Assembly: GCA_004026145.2 (NCBI GenBank)
Contig: CP034992.1
Location: 5,858,135-5,922,134 of the forward strand
DNA length: 64,000 nt
Direction: 5' to 3'
DNA from: Takifugu bimaculatus
Lineage: Eukaryota > Chordata > Actinopteri > Tetraodontiformes > Tetraodontidae
Shown here: positions 25,181 through 36,769 of the stretch, one piece after another
Layout of the letters: the number at the start of each line of letters is the position of its first letter
Position numbering within the stretch: position 1 is the stretch's first letter
Position numbers and translations under genes: made by a program
The notes under the pieces: model-generated
Databases searched by the model: none
Told to the model about the DNA's origin: nothing
What the model saw: the letters and a program-made list of their open reading frames with translations, nothing else

Positions 25181-27853
25181 TCACCATTTCTTGTTTCGTG
25201 GCTTCAGCTCTTCAGCAGCGTTCCTCAGGAAGATGTAGTTCTTTTTCTGGGGGTTGTAATACTCGTGGCCCTGAAGGGAATCGGATTCAGACAGGAAAAA
25301 TGAGCACAGGAGCGCAGTGAGAGCTGCGGCAAACAACAAACAGGCTCTGAAGGTCCCACCTTTGACCAGTCGTAGCTGGAGGCGTATGCAAAAATGTTGC
25401 CGTTGTGGTTGAAGGAGCACGCCGTGATTGGCTGGTCCAGCTGCTCTGAGGTCTTTAACTTTGTGCGGGCGTCTTTGTCCCAGAAGCTGAAGCGTCCGTC
25501 TGAGCCCACAGTGGCCAGTGTGCCGTGCACAGGGTGGAAAGAAATGGCGTTCACCTAATGGAACAGAAAACAGGAGAGCAGGTGAGAACTAGAGGATGAG
25601 TCCATCAGTGCTGCCCACCAGTTGAGATTTCCGAGAGTTCCTGTTAGTAAATGGAAATGTAACATAATCCAAAACACTGTAGCGTTGCCAGTCGAATCAT
25701 TTGACAGTTGTGACATAAAACTAAATATCGAAAGCTCAATAGTTGTCGCAGCAGATTCCATTAAAGTGGCGAAACGTTAATAATAATCCACAAACCGGTG
25801 CACTATGCACACGCTGAAATAAATATAGTAAACCTCCAGACAACTTACAGCATAAATGTCCTGTGGGGTGGTGGTGTTGGTTCCATTGGATCTGTGGCAC
25901 TTAAAGGTGAAGTTGTCTTTGGCTCTAAACGGGACCAGAAGAATTTGAGTTATATTCAATGCAAAATGTAATCATGTTTGTTTGTTTTCTTCTTGACCCC
26001 TTTATCTCTTTCAGGGACACAGGGAGGGTGCTCGAGCCGTTCACAAAGGGCCCTGCTCATTGCAGCATTCAGGGGTTCAAACTTCCAAGGTTTGTCTGCA
26101 TTGGGACTTGAACTGAGAACCTTTTGCTTCTTAGCCAAGTCCCTACAGACCGCCCCAAAATTGAATCATATAAAGTCAAAATAAGAATGTGTTCTGTGTT
26201 CAAAAACAGCTAAAACTACAGCATCTTTTTTTCTTAATTAAAAAAAACAAACAAACTTTAAACTCAAATTTTTGTCATTTCTGACATATTCCTAGTCATC
26301 AAGAATTTTCAGGCGTTACTCACGGGTTTGGGGGGTTGATATAGTGAATGGCCACTCGACCCTCGATGCTTCCCAGTGCAAAACCTGTAGGTTTGTTCTG
26401 CTTGTCCTTGAATATGGCAACACAGCGGTGCTGCAAATCCAGGACGAGAAGTAAACTGTAAAAGCTTGGCTGTTAATACAACAGAAACATCAGCGCCTGA
26501 AACCTCACCTGGTGTTTGAGAGGAGAATCTATTCGGCGAAACTCCGAAGGTTGGTTCTCCAGCTGATACACGATAAGGCCCCTATCAGCTGTGGCGACCA
26601 CGGCCATGGGGTACTCCTAAACATTAGGGTCGGGTACAAAATTAAACACAGAAAATGCATAATTATCCTTCATGAAGCATTGCCCATGTTCCAGTTGAGC
26701 ACCCACAACATCTGCACAGTAGCATCGTTCTGGCATCTGGAGAGACATCATGGGATTAGGAGAGCGAGTGTCCCAGAACTGAGAAAGGGAGCAGGAAACA
26801 AAGACAAAAAACTCTTTTAGTGGCCATAATAATTACAATTAAATATTGCAAAAAGAACCCCCAAAGCACTAAATTATAGCTACTTTTATACCTTCAGTGT
26901 TTTGTCCCAACTGCCAGTCATGATACAGCTATAGTTTGGGGCTTTTATCCAGTGAATTGCCTTGATTGGACCGTCGTGCTGTGAAGAAATACGGTGAAAG
27001 GTGTAAGACGACTCAGCTCTTATCTTAGGATCACAGTTGAGCTGCTGCCGCTCATCCAGACCTGTGCAATCTGCATCGCTTGGTTGCTGTTAAGATCCCA
27101 CATCTTGGCCGTTTTGTCGCAGGAGGCAGTGAAAACTTTGCTTCCGTCCTGGTTAAAGAGACACGCATTAGTCTGTAACCCACGGCGACGCCTCAGATAC
27201 AAGTCTTTTAATGGCCTGAGGACCTACGTCACTCCAGCATGCACCGAGCACTGGACCTGTGTGCATCTGTTGCGCTTTGGGGACTGTCTGACCGTTGTCC
27301 TGCACCTCCCAGCATCGGACCTATTTCAGTTAGATGGAGGACAACCTTAAAGCATCCCATTTAAAATGACCATTCACTGATGCTCACTAAATCCCTCTAA
27401 TAGTATATGCTACCGTCACCAGTATTGAAAGAACTCACGTCATTGGCCCAGGATCCTCCGATGAGGAAGTTGCCTGGAATGGTGGGGGGGCTGAAAGCCA
27501 AACAACTGATGCTGTCATCTGGAGGAGAGGTCACCTCAATATCCTGCAGCATTAGTTCACAATGACAAATAACACTGAGCACATGTTCACACTCATGAAA
27601 GATGTCACTTTTGAGACAGTGTACTGTACAGTGAGGAATTTTCTTTTGAATTTCCACATGCTCAATTATATTTCCCAACTTACATGCAAAAGGGGAGTAA
27701 TAAAGCCCTCAGTAACTTGTCTCAGGTACATGTTCTGCGGGTTTGGTGCAGACCCAGACATACCTTCATGGGATTATGGCTGTCTGTCGTCGTGTTTCCA
27801 AAGACACCGGTGCCACCAGCGCCAAACCCGGTGTTCGTCCCAAATAAACTCAT
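25181..27853 (-). CDS. rae1: mRNA export factor RAE1 (WD40 propeller)
   Basis: Eleven coding exons: 27764-27853, 27439-27543, 27228-27320, 27062-27148, 26892-26978, 26707-26778, 26509-26616, 26324-26430, 25849-25924, 25360-25554 and 25181-25270. They sum to 1110 nt, 369 aa, one more than the 368 I recall for human. The start MSLFGTNTGFGAGGTG and WD-repeat segments such as DGSKVFTASCDKTAKMWDL, MTGSWDKTLKFWDTR and VGSDGRFSFWDKDARTKLK are clear; the end is LKPRNKKW, with one extra Trp compared with human. RAE1 is a beta-propeller that binds the GLEBS motif of NUP98 at the nuclear pore, aids mRNA export and acts at the spindle. Introns are mostly 75-120 bp. An out-of-frame ATG lies 7 nt upstream of the start. 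Confidence 0.95.
25986..26150. repeat. Probable tRNA-derived interspersed repeat in rae1 intron 8
   Basis: The stretch gggacttgaactgagaacc followed by ttagccaagtccctacagac resembles the tRNA-like part of a dispersed fish repeat (box-like gggacttgaactgagaacc). It makes this intron much longer than its neighbours. Family not assigned. Confidence 0.4.
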
Positions 27854-27860
27854 ACTGCAT
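27774..27860 (-). CDS. Upstream ORF overlapping the rae1 start
   Basis: An ATG at 27858-27860 (minus strand), 7 nt before the rae1 ATG and in another frame, opens 28 codons and stops at 27774-27776 inside coding exon 1. Its context is weak (T at -3), so leaky scanning to the main ATG is expected. It matters only if the transcript includes this stretch, which is likely because an acceptor-like ttttag lies just upstream. Confidence 0.35.
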   Translation of the reverse strand: MQYEFIWDEHRVWRWWHRCLWKHDDRQP

Positions 27861-27864
27861 TCAC

Positions 27865-29427
27865 CTTAATAGCCTAAAAGAACGAAACATATTAGAACTT
27901 ATCCACATAAAAGCAGGGAAACAGCAATGTGTCATCCATTAAAAGGGATAATTAAGCACATTAAAGATGGAAACACTTTGATGAAATAATGGTAAACACC
28001 TCACACTTGACAGGATCTAGCTTTGTAGCCAAGTGTGAAACGCTAATTAGGTAACATTACACAAACATGTAATACATAATAACATCTTGCCGATCTAACG
28101 AACCAACGATGGCTAACATTAGCTGGTGCTTAGGACCAGCTACCTATTCTATCGTTGGTCACGCCATATCAAATAAATGTATTTATTCATTTAAACAACA
28201 AACTGCATGCACTGGATTATTTTTCATAACCCGCACTTAATGTACGTACCAAAAATTCACAATGGATAGAAGGTTGCAGCCCAAAAAACGCTAAAGAAAA
28301 TTGCCGTAATAAAAATGTGGCGGCTGTTCCTCCGGTAGTCGCGGATTGATGACGTCTCTGGTTCGAGGCGGCCGCTAGGGGCCAATGTAGGACCGAAAAT
28401 CAATTTACAACGAATTCTTACAACGAAATTACCCGATTCTATTAACTTCAACTATATTCTAGATTCTACATTTGTGTGTTGTATGTTTTATACACACTTC
28501 TCATATGGTCAGAATAGTGTCTGTTGGCCTTCCACCCCCCCCCCCCCCCCCCCCCCCCCCCACACACACACACAGTTGCGATGACATTTTAAAAACTATC
28601 TCCACAAAAAGAATAATAAAAACTTAAAATCTGCGAGTCCATTTTGTCTAACTTTTCTGTTTGGATCAGCTTTTCTCTGTTATTCGATGTTCCCACCCAA
28701 TGCCATTAACTCCCATTAGTCACCGTTTGGGAATATACGTTGGAGAAGTGCGGGCAAGTCCCTTCTCGTACTTCTGTCTGCTGTACAATGAATCACTTAA
28801 CGATTACGGTGGGCCTGAGATTGGAGTTCAAATGCCTCTAACTTCAGGTGGGATCAGGGGATTTTCCTTTGGGTCTCCCTGAAGATACTAAATCAAACAT
28901 TTAAGTCTGATCAGCGAAAGTAAGTGAAACACAAAGGAGCGTATTTTGTGCTGTAATGACAGGGCCGATAAACTGTGATGTGGATGACTTAAACCACTGG
29001 GATTTAAGGAAAATAAGATGCTAATTACTTGTTTGGAGTGAGTGCGCGCTTTCATCAAGCGCGTCCAAACAATGGACGCACCGATGGAGCACTTCAGTTT
29101 AAAGGGTCCACACCCAGGCAATCTTATTACCAAGATAGAGACGTGCACTAAGTGATAAAGCAGCGATATGCACTGAGCACCCCCCACTCACACACTCTCC
29201 TAATCTTCCCATACTTGGTTTTATCCCACTTTACCCCCCGGCTGCCCCTCCCCTCCCTCCCTCAGCGCCTCAATAAAACCCATACCCAACGTGCCATTAG
29301 GAGCGCACGGACAGCGACGGCGCGCACGCAGGTGACGTTTGAAAGATGTTCTGAGTGTTTGATTTTGTTCTGGCCGCCAGTGGACCGCTTTACTCTGCCT
29401 TTAACGGCCGCGCGCAACGGAGAGACG
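27865..29427. promoter_or_regulatory. Divergent spacer and promoters of rae1 and bmp7
   Basis: About 1.5 kb separate the rae1 and bmp7 coding starts. rae1 probably has a 5' untranslated exon, with its promoter near 28,250-28,380 (GC-rich, ggcggctg and gcggccgc motifs). The bmp7 5' UTR lies in the GC-rich stretch 29,270-29,427. A poly-C/(CA) tract sits between. No coding exon seen. Confidence 0.4.
28535..28574. repeat. Poly-C (27) followed by (AC)n
   Basis: Twenty-seven C in a row run straight into ACACAC. Length is unreliable in any assembly. Confidence 0.9.
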
Positions 29428-32400
29428 ATGGTGGCGAGCGCACCGGCGGCGGTAACGCTTCTCCTGTGCTGTTGTTTCGGCTCTCTGGTCGCGCAGATCG
29501 CGTTCTCGAATTTCTCCACGGACAACGAAGTGCGCTCCAGCTTCATCCAGCGGCGGCTGCGAAGCCAGGAGCGCAGGGAGATGCAGCGCGAAATCCTCTC
29601 CATCCTGGGTCTCCCGCAGCGGCCGCGGCCTCAGGTTCACACCAAACACACCGCGGCCCCGATGTTCATGATGGACCTGTACAACACCATCTCAGAGCAT
29701 CCGGAGATCCCCAGGTTTTCCTACTACAGACCCGTTTATCATTCCTCACTGGTGACCCCGCAGGACAACCGCTTCCTGGATGATGCGGACACGGTGATGA
29801 GCTTTGCCAATCTCAGTAAGTTACAAGCAAATCTTTCAAATCGTTGAAGTTGTGCACGTGTGACACAGGAAATCCTGCTTCATTGTCTCATCCACATCTC
29901 CAAGTTACTGATGTTTTCCTTGAAGTTTAAATGCGTGTCTGATGTGGCTTTATCTCTTATCTGCTTGGCTAAAGATGCAAGAGTCCATTAGTTAAGAGTG
30001 TGTGTGTGCGTGCGTGTGTGTGTTTGATATTGCGGCTCACAGGTCACTCCTCACTGGAAATCCGACATTAATGCATTCCAAGCTGTAAATGTTTTGACAA
30101 CACGTCTGTATCCGATTACTGCAGCATCAATCCAGAAGTTTTAGGCTTTGTTTTACTTGACTGGGAACTGAAGGAGGGTTTCTGAACCCTCTGGGAACTT
30201 TGGCACGAGCAAAACTGCATCACAACACGCTCTGGTATTTTCGGTTAATGCATGGATGTACTTACAGTGTAAAACCAATCTTTGCACCCTTTGCCCCCCT
30301 CTCCTGCCCCAGGGTTGATTGGTCAGTGCACTGAGGTGGATTCCTTTTGGCTGTGTGAAGGTTTGTCAGTGAGATAGGAGCCACTCTGCTGCCGGTTGAC
30401 AGTGATTTTAAGGTCGTCTCTGCGACTCTCTCCTGTCTCTGAGCTGCGTTATTCTTGCTAGGTGGTCCCGGGATCATCACTTCAGGAGTGGATTAAGGAG
30501 TTTCCCTTTCAAAACCTGCTTTTCCACTCTGGCTGCGTAGTGAAAAAAGCTCCAATAGCCCAGTAGTGTTTCCACAGCGTGCTTGGTTCTTTCTAATCAA
30601 GGCAAATACCTGGAGAAAACTGTCCATGTGAATATATGGCTAGCCATGGTGATATTCAAAGAATGTCCACAGAGAATCTAAACTTTCATCTAATCATGGT
30701 TCCTGCATAAGGAAAGCAGCTATCGGCCCTGACTGGCTGGTGATCAACTTTCTTGTTCAAGATTCCCCGTCTTGAACACCCAATAAAACTAAACTGTAAA
30801 CCCAAAACTGCTAACAATAAAAAAAATAAATCAAAGGCATGTTTTCAGCCTGTTAGTAGTACCACACCCCAGGTAGGGGCAGCACATGTGTCCCCTTCAT
30901 TCATAAATTCCTGGTGGATTTCACCAGGAAGACATGCATTGTCAATGAATGATGCCTTCAGGGGCATACAGAGGTTAATATCAGAGGGTCAGTTCAACAT
31001 GCTAAAGTTTGTGCCCCATCGTCATAGACAGGCCACTTGGTTTTGTTTTTTTTTTTGTAAGCATCTGAAGTTTCTGCTCTCTGTCGTCAGATTGGCCTGA
31101 CGACGGTCGCCGCATGGAGACATATGTGCTCAACATGGGAGTGCAGCGTGCCTGCAGAGCATGCGAGGGGGCTTAATGAGCAGTGTGTGTCACTGGTTTT
31201 CATTAGATTAGAAAGAGTGCAAAACGTTCCCTCAAGAGTCAGAGGAATGACTAACAAAAGGTGCACTGTGGTTCTGAGAACAAGCCGGAAGAAATGCGCT
31301 TGTCCTGCTAAGCTGGTCAGTAGGAATCATCGGGAGAGCACACTGAGGAATTCTTTTCACCCCACCAGAAAATCTCATTAAGGCTCTTTTTGTGTAAACA
31401 TTCTTGTGCAAGAATCATTGCTTTATTTATTCATTTTATTGTCCGGAACGGCCATTAAAGAGGCTTTCTCCAAAGAGTAACGGATTTGTCATCAGTCAGT
31501 AGACGCAGTGCTTCTGCCACGCAGCATAATCATGTTTATTTAAGCTCTTGAACGTGTCATGTTGTCTCTAAATAACCATGTAAGGCAGCGCGCACACACC
31601 CAGATACACACAGACACACACGCTGATGCTTGAGGAAACAAACTGAGGAAAAAAAAGCTTGCTGTGAAATGGAGTTCCCTGTTTACAAAGTTGTGAAAAT
31701 GTATGGAACTGTTTATTTTAGTAATTCAAATGTGAGTTAAAAGGCAATATTGATTATTATATTTTTGAAGTTAAAGTGGCTTGATAATGGTAAAGTACTA
31801 ATTCTGACAGCGTGAATGTGTAGCCTTATAGTATGGGGACTGACCCAAAGTGTAGAAATACCTCTCAGGGGGAGGTTTGCATATCTGAGGTCTCTGCCGC
31901 TAATGGCCCCTAATGTAAACACACCAAGGTCCTAAAAGCAATTATTGCTTTCATAAAAACACACCCGTCCTTCCCTTCCAGTATTTAATTGCGGTCAAAT
32001 AAATTGTTACGAGGCTTCAGGGTGATTATTTTGGAGTTGTTACACATGTGATTTGCCTGAAATAAAATTAAAAAAAACTTATTCATTGCCAGTGAAAAGA
32101 AACCATAACTATTGATGATGTCATGCCGGTGATGTAATAGTGCATGTCAGTGAAGCGTGGTGTGTTTAAGGTGGCTGGGTAATTGCTGCGCCCCTCAGAC
32201 ACCCTCTTTCCATAGACAAGCGGTGTAATAACAAGACGCGGGAAGGTTTCGGGGGCTCCTTTTCACCGCCGTTGTGGAAAGTCTGAGTGTTGGGGAGCGC
32301 CAGCCGGTCCAGCCCGGGTGGGGAATCCCAATGCACTCTTGGCCACTGCTGCTTTCCTTCACCCTCTGTGTTCAGGATGAAATCATCGGGCGATATAGGG

Positions 32401-35324
32401 CAAAATGATCGGTGGGGGCTGCTGGCTGTCCCAGTTAATTCACATGAAATTGTGGGTCTCTCCTGGGAGTGTGTTTGTAGAAGCACATACGGGCTGCTGT
32501 GGTTTTCCGGGCGATGCCTTAACAGCCCTTTTCTTGTGGTGAGCACATGTGCATGGTTTAAACAGGCTCCCAAACCCAGTCTGTGCTTTTCTCCCACAGC
32601 TTTTTGGAACCTATGGAAGGCTCGAAAAATGATTAAATCGCTTACTTCTGTTATGGGAGTTGCCTCCCCCCCCCTTTCCCTCCTATTTTTCACAATGGGG
32701 CTGGAGTGACAACGTTGCAGCTATTTGATGATGTCTGGCCACCTGAGAGGGCCCGTTAAGGGTTACTAGTCTGTGCCTGCTTGATTATTGTCTAATGTGG
32801 CGACAACAACTCTAAAGTTGGTGTGAAATGATCAATAACACCTTCCTTCTCTTTCTTTTTTTCTTTCCTAGTTGAACATGAGCAGGATCTCCCGCATCGG
32901 CAGCACAGACGAGAGTTCCGATTTGACCTTTCTGGCATCCCAGACGAGGAAGTCATCACAGGGGCTGAATTCAGGATTTACAAACAGTTCACCCGGGAAC
33001 ACTTCGATAACCAAACCTTCCGAGTCAGCCTCTACCAGGTCCTGCAGGAATCAACAAACAGGTCTGTTCTTTTCTGCCGAAGGAAACAACTGGAGCAAGC
33101 TGATCCAAACTCTTTCACAGCTCTGGCTTCTTCCGCCGTGCCTCTACTACACTCCTCTAACTATTATTTCTACTGGTGTTAGCATCAACGCCGGCCATGT
33201 TTACACAGACATTAGTGTCAATTACTGGATGGCGGCGGTTCTCTCCGGAGCAGGTTTACACTAACACGCTCAGACTCCAGAGCCTGGACCTCAGAACACT
33301 CTCAGATGTTTAATCGCCAGCTTACTCTCTTTCTTTTTGTTTCCATCCATCACGCTGGCTGTGTTTTCTCTGGTGGCCCCTCCAGCTTACACGTTACCCC
33401 CGATGTCATCAATCCCGCCACATCTGTAAGAGGATAATTAGGCTCCCCTCACCTCACATCAAAAACGTTTTTACCACCCACGTTAGGAGACCTGAATTCT
33501 CCCTGTAACGTGCTCGCTGCTGCGGGGCGGGAGGCGTGTGGGGGCAGGAGGAAGCGAGCGTTTGGGGGCCTTTTATCAGCGGCTGCAGGGCCGAGGACTT
33601 TGTAGAGGGCGACGGCATTGTCATTCACAGGCTCGCAGGCTGCTTCATGTAGACGGGCAGGCAGCAGACAGGACAGACGTCTGCCCGGAGCTCAGAAAGT
33701 CAATTACTAAACACAACAAAGTGGTTGCAAGTACATGAATATGCAAGGCCCCTTGTTAGGCTTCACATCTATAAAAATTGGTTATTTTGGTGGTTTTCAG
33801 TGGTTCTTTTCGAGCATTTTTGTTTGCGAGTCTAGCTTTATAAATAATATAATAATAAAAGAATGGCCTTGTTAACCTAATATTAAGTTGCATTCCCCCC
33901 CTGAAAGTTTGAAACTGAAAAAAAAACCATTTAACTTATAAAATACGCCTGCTTATTTCTACATTTATGAGTTCTTTGCTCTTATTTGCATGAGCGTTAT
34001 TTCTTCTGTTTGAAGGGAGTTTTTCCTGCCACTGTAACGTGCTCCGGGGGGTCTTGTTTCTGTAATGTGTGCAGAGACACTCTGGGCCGTAACAGACGCT
34101 TTATAAAGATTCCACTGAATTGAATTGAAAGCTGTGTGTCGGCCAATCACAGAGTCTTTGTCTGATCCTCAGTGATCTGGAGCTTTTGCTGCTGGAACAG
34201 CGAGAACTTTGGCCTGCAGAGGAAGGCTGGCTGGCCTTTGACCTGACCGCCACAAGTAACCTCTGGCTGGACAATCCTGAGGACAACCTCGGTCTGCATT
34301 TGGTGCTGGAGGACAGTCGTGGTCAGACACACACACACACACACATACATCCACAGACACACACATGTGAAAGATGAAAAGAACCACTAGACATCTAGTA
34401 AAGCTCAGTAGATGCTTCCAGGCGTTCAAGCTCTGGTGGCGGGTTTTGTGGTCGCATTAAAATAAACCGATGATTGTTTTACTGTCAACTCTCTGTGGTT
34501 AACTGAGACTAATGTCTCATGTCCCCCATCTCTTTGTTTATGAAGGCCAGAGGAGGAAGCCCCAGCTGGCAGGTCTGGTGACAAGCAAGAGACCACAGGA
34601 GAAGCAGCCCTTCATGGTCGCCTTCTTCAGAGCCAATGGGGTGCGCTTCCGCAGCGTCCGCTCTGCCCACGGCCACAAGGGGCGCCATTTCAAAAGTGCC
34701 AAACCACAGAGGACGGTCCAGGATGCAATGAGGGCGGTGGAAGCTGCAAAAGGTGCCTTAAAGCATCAGTCTGTTATCAGTTTGTCGGTAGAGACAAAAT
34801 GATTTTTAACACTGCTCCCGCTTGTGTAATTCCAGAGAACCTCGGTGTCTCAAAAGAAGGGTGTAAAAAACACGAGCTGTACGTCAGTTTCAGGGATTTG
34901 GGGTGGCAGGTATGACTCCCAGCCTTCCTTTGGCTTCACAGCTTTAACCCGTAGCATCACTGCGCTAACATACGTGTGGCTTTACCGACCAGGACTGGAT
35001 CATAGCGCCAGAGGGTTACGCAGCTTACTACTGCGACGGAGAATGTGCCTTCCCCCTCAACTCCTACATGAACGCCACCAATCACGCCATCGTGCAAACG
35101 CTGGTAAGTATCTGTAACCTCGTAAGCGCCGCGCACTCTCCCGCCAACTGACTGATGTATAATTCCAAAAACAGGTCCATTTTATCAACCCAGAGACGGT
35201 GCCCAAGCCCTGCTGTGCACCCACGCAGCTCCACGGCATCTCGGTCCTCTACTTTGACGACAGCTCCAACGTCATCCTGAAGAAGTACCGCAACATGGTG
35301 GTCAGGGCATGTGGGTGCCACTGA
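29428..35324 (+). CDS. bmp7: Bone morphogenetic protein 7
   Basis: Seven coding exons: 29428-29815, 32872-33061, 34173-34321, 34546-34752, 34836-34909, 34993-35103 and 35175-35324; 1269 nt, 422 aa, all phases consistent. The start was chosen where a signal peptide begins (MVASAPAAVTLLLCCCFGSL). The TGF-beta propeptide follows, with NEVRSSFIQRRLRSQERREM, then a furin-type site RSVR near residue 281. The mature domain has the seven cysteines (one in GCKKHELY, YYCDGEC, KPCCAPTQ, ACGCH) and the glycosylation site MNATNHA. The segment VHFINPETVPKPCCAPTQL is BMP7-like and not BMP5/6-like. The protein is a secreted dimeric ligand acting through SMAD1/5/9, used in dorsoventral patterning, kidney and eye. 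Teleosts can have bmp7a and bmp7b; I cannot tell which this is. Intron 1 (3 kb) may hold enhancers. Confidence 0.95.
31350..31560. promoter_or_regulatory. Candidate noncoding element in bmp7 intron 1
   Basis: A repeat-free stretch with many short transcription-factor-like cores (tcattaaggct, ccattaaag, tgtttatttaag) and no ORF. The flanking 31,850-32,000 has similar texture. Proposed on texture and position in a developmental gene; not tested. Confidence 0.22.
34010..34132. repeat. Dispersed teleost repeat ending in AATTGAATTGAA
   Basis: The order gaagggagtttttcctgcca, then ctgtaacg, then ggccgtaacagacgctttat, then gaattgaattgaa, matches a common fish dispersed repeat that ends with tandem AATTG. 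It lies in bmp7 intron 2, just upstream of exon 3. Confidence 0.6.
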
Positions 35325-36769
35325 GCCGCCGACTCGAGGAAGCGAAGGATCCACAGACAAAAGGAAATTGAGTGACGGCTTTTAAGAAGCTCCTGCCAGC
35401 AAGAACTGAAGTACCGATCGAGAGCTGACTGTTATCTCTTATCTTATTGACAACCATCAGACGTTGGCTGGGGCTAGAAAATAGGGCATTAGAAGGAAAT
35501 GTGAGAGTATTTCAACAAAGCGGTCATCATGTAAAAACCGTTATCTGGCAGAATTCCTGTATGAATCCCCATTTTTCCCATTGAACTGTTACACCCCACC
35601 CCATTTAAACCGGCTGGAAAAACGGTTGAACAGGACATTCATTTCTGGAGGTGTAACATCTTCCAGGAAGTGAATGTCAGAGCGCTAATAACAGTGTGTG
35701 GGAGTGAAAAGCCCCCGCAGTCAATGTGACGCGCTTGCCCGGAGCTGATACACATCGGTGGGGCCCTCCACATGCGTACACTCTGCAACGATGTCAGCAA
35801 TTCATCTTCACGGTGGCAGGTTTGCGGGCCCGCACCGTCACGGCGAGCTGCATTTGTGTGAAGGGAAGCCGTGCTTTTATGCTGTCAGATTAAAGCGGAC
35901 GAATAATGGAGCGCAGGTGTGTGTTTTGTTCTAGATCACCTCAACAATGTCGTCTGCGGCGCTTTTCAAAGCCCCTCTGAGTTTAATCACCATCCTCAGA
36001 GTGATTCATGGATTTTGAAGAAGAGATCCAAGAGCAACCTGGAGAGATTGTGTTTATTTAACAGCTTAAAAATGTTTCATGGGTTTCCACTCTGTGCTAG
36101 CACCTTGCTTGGTTTGGAGATGTGCGACATCGCCAAAGGAACGCGCTTAGCAAAGGAAGCATGTTGGGATATTGGACGTAAAGAGCCTTGACTGGCACAG
36201 CTGCATCCGATGTGCAATGAGGGAGCCCTTTAAGAGGGGTGTTGGTGCAGAAGCAAGCAGCTGTACGTGCAGCAACAATGAGGGAATTCCACTGAGGACC
36301 TCCGAACATGCAGCTGCAGAGTCGGCGCCGTAAACCCGTGTCCTCCAACAGAACTATTTCTGATGCCTAAATCTGAGACATTGTGGGTTTTAATATTGAC
36401 AAGGAGTCATTCTGAGAAAAAGAAGTTTAAAATAGAAGGAGCAGAGGACCTGAACAAGAGTTATTACACTGCTGTTGCAAATAATATAAAAACCCAATCT
36501 GAGAAAATTGCTTGATTGTCGGGATCGTTTTTCATCATCAGTGGGTAAATGTTCCTTTACTGTGTAATGTCGCCTGATATTGGATCTGAAATGAAGCTTT
36601 TTAAAGCATTTGCTGGCCTCGTAAATGGACCCGTAAATGTTGGATCCCTTATTTAACCTGGAAGGGAAACTCACACCAAATATGCTTTAAAATGCAGGTC
36701 AAAGAACAGTGAAGCAATGAAATATGAATCAGGAGGTAGAGATACGACAAAGCTTAAAAGAAACCGTCT
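35325..36769. other. 3' UTRs and spacer between bmp7 and the AXH gene
   Basis: The genes are tail to tail. No canonical bmp7 AATAAA was found; ATTAAA near 35,890 is a possible variant signal. On the minus strand AATAAA (plus TTTATT at 36053-36058) would give the AXH gene a 3' UTR of about 700 nt. No other coding exon recognised. Confidence 0.4.

Noticed and set aside
29152..29427. Upstream in-frame extension of bmp7 exon 1
   Set aside because: The signal peptide starts at the ATG at 29428; upstream residues do not resemble BMP7 and look like 5' UTR.
32166..32709. Frames of 175 and 140 residues on opposite strands in bmp7 intron 1
   Set aside because: No splice support and no recognisable domain.
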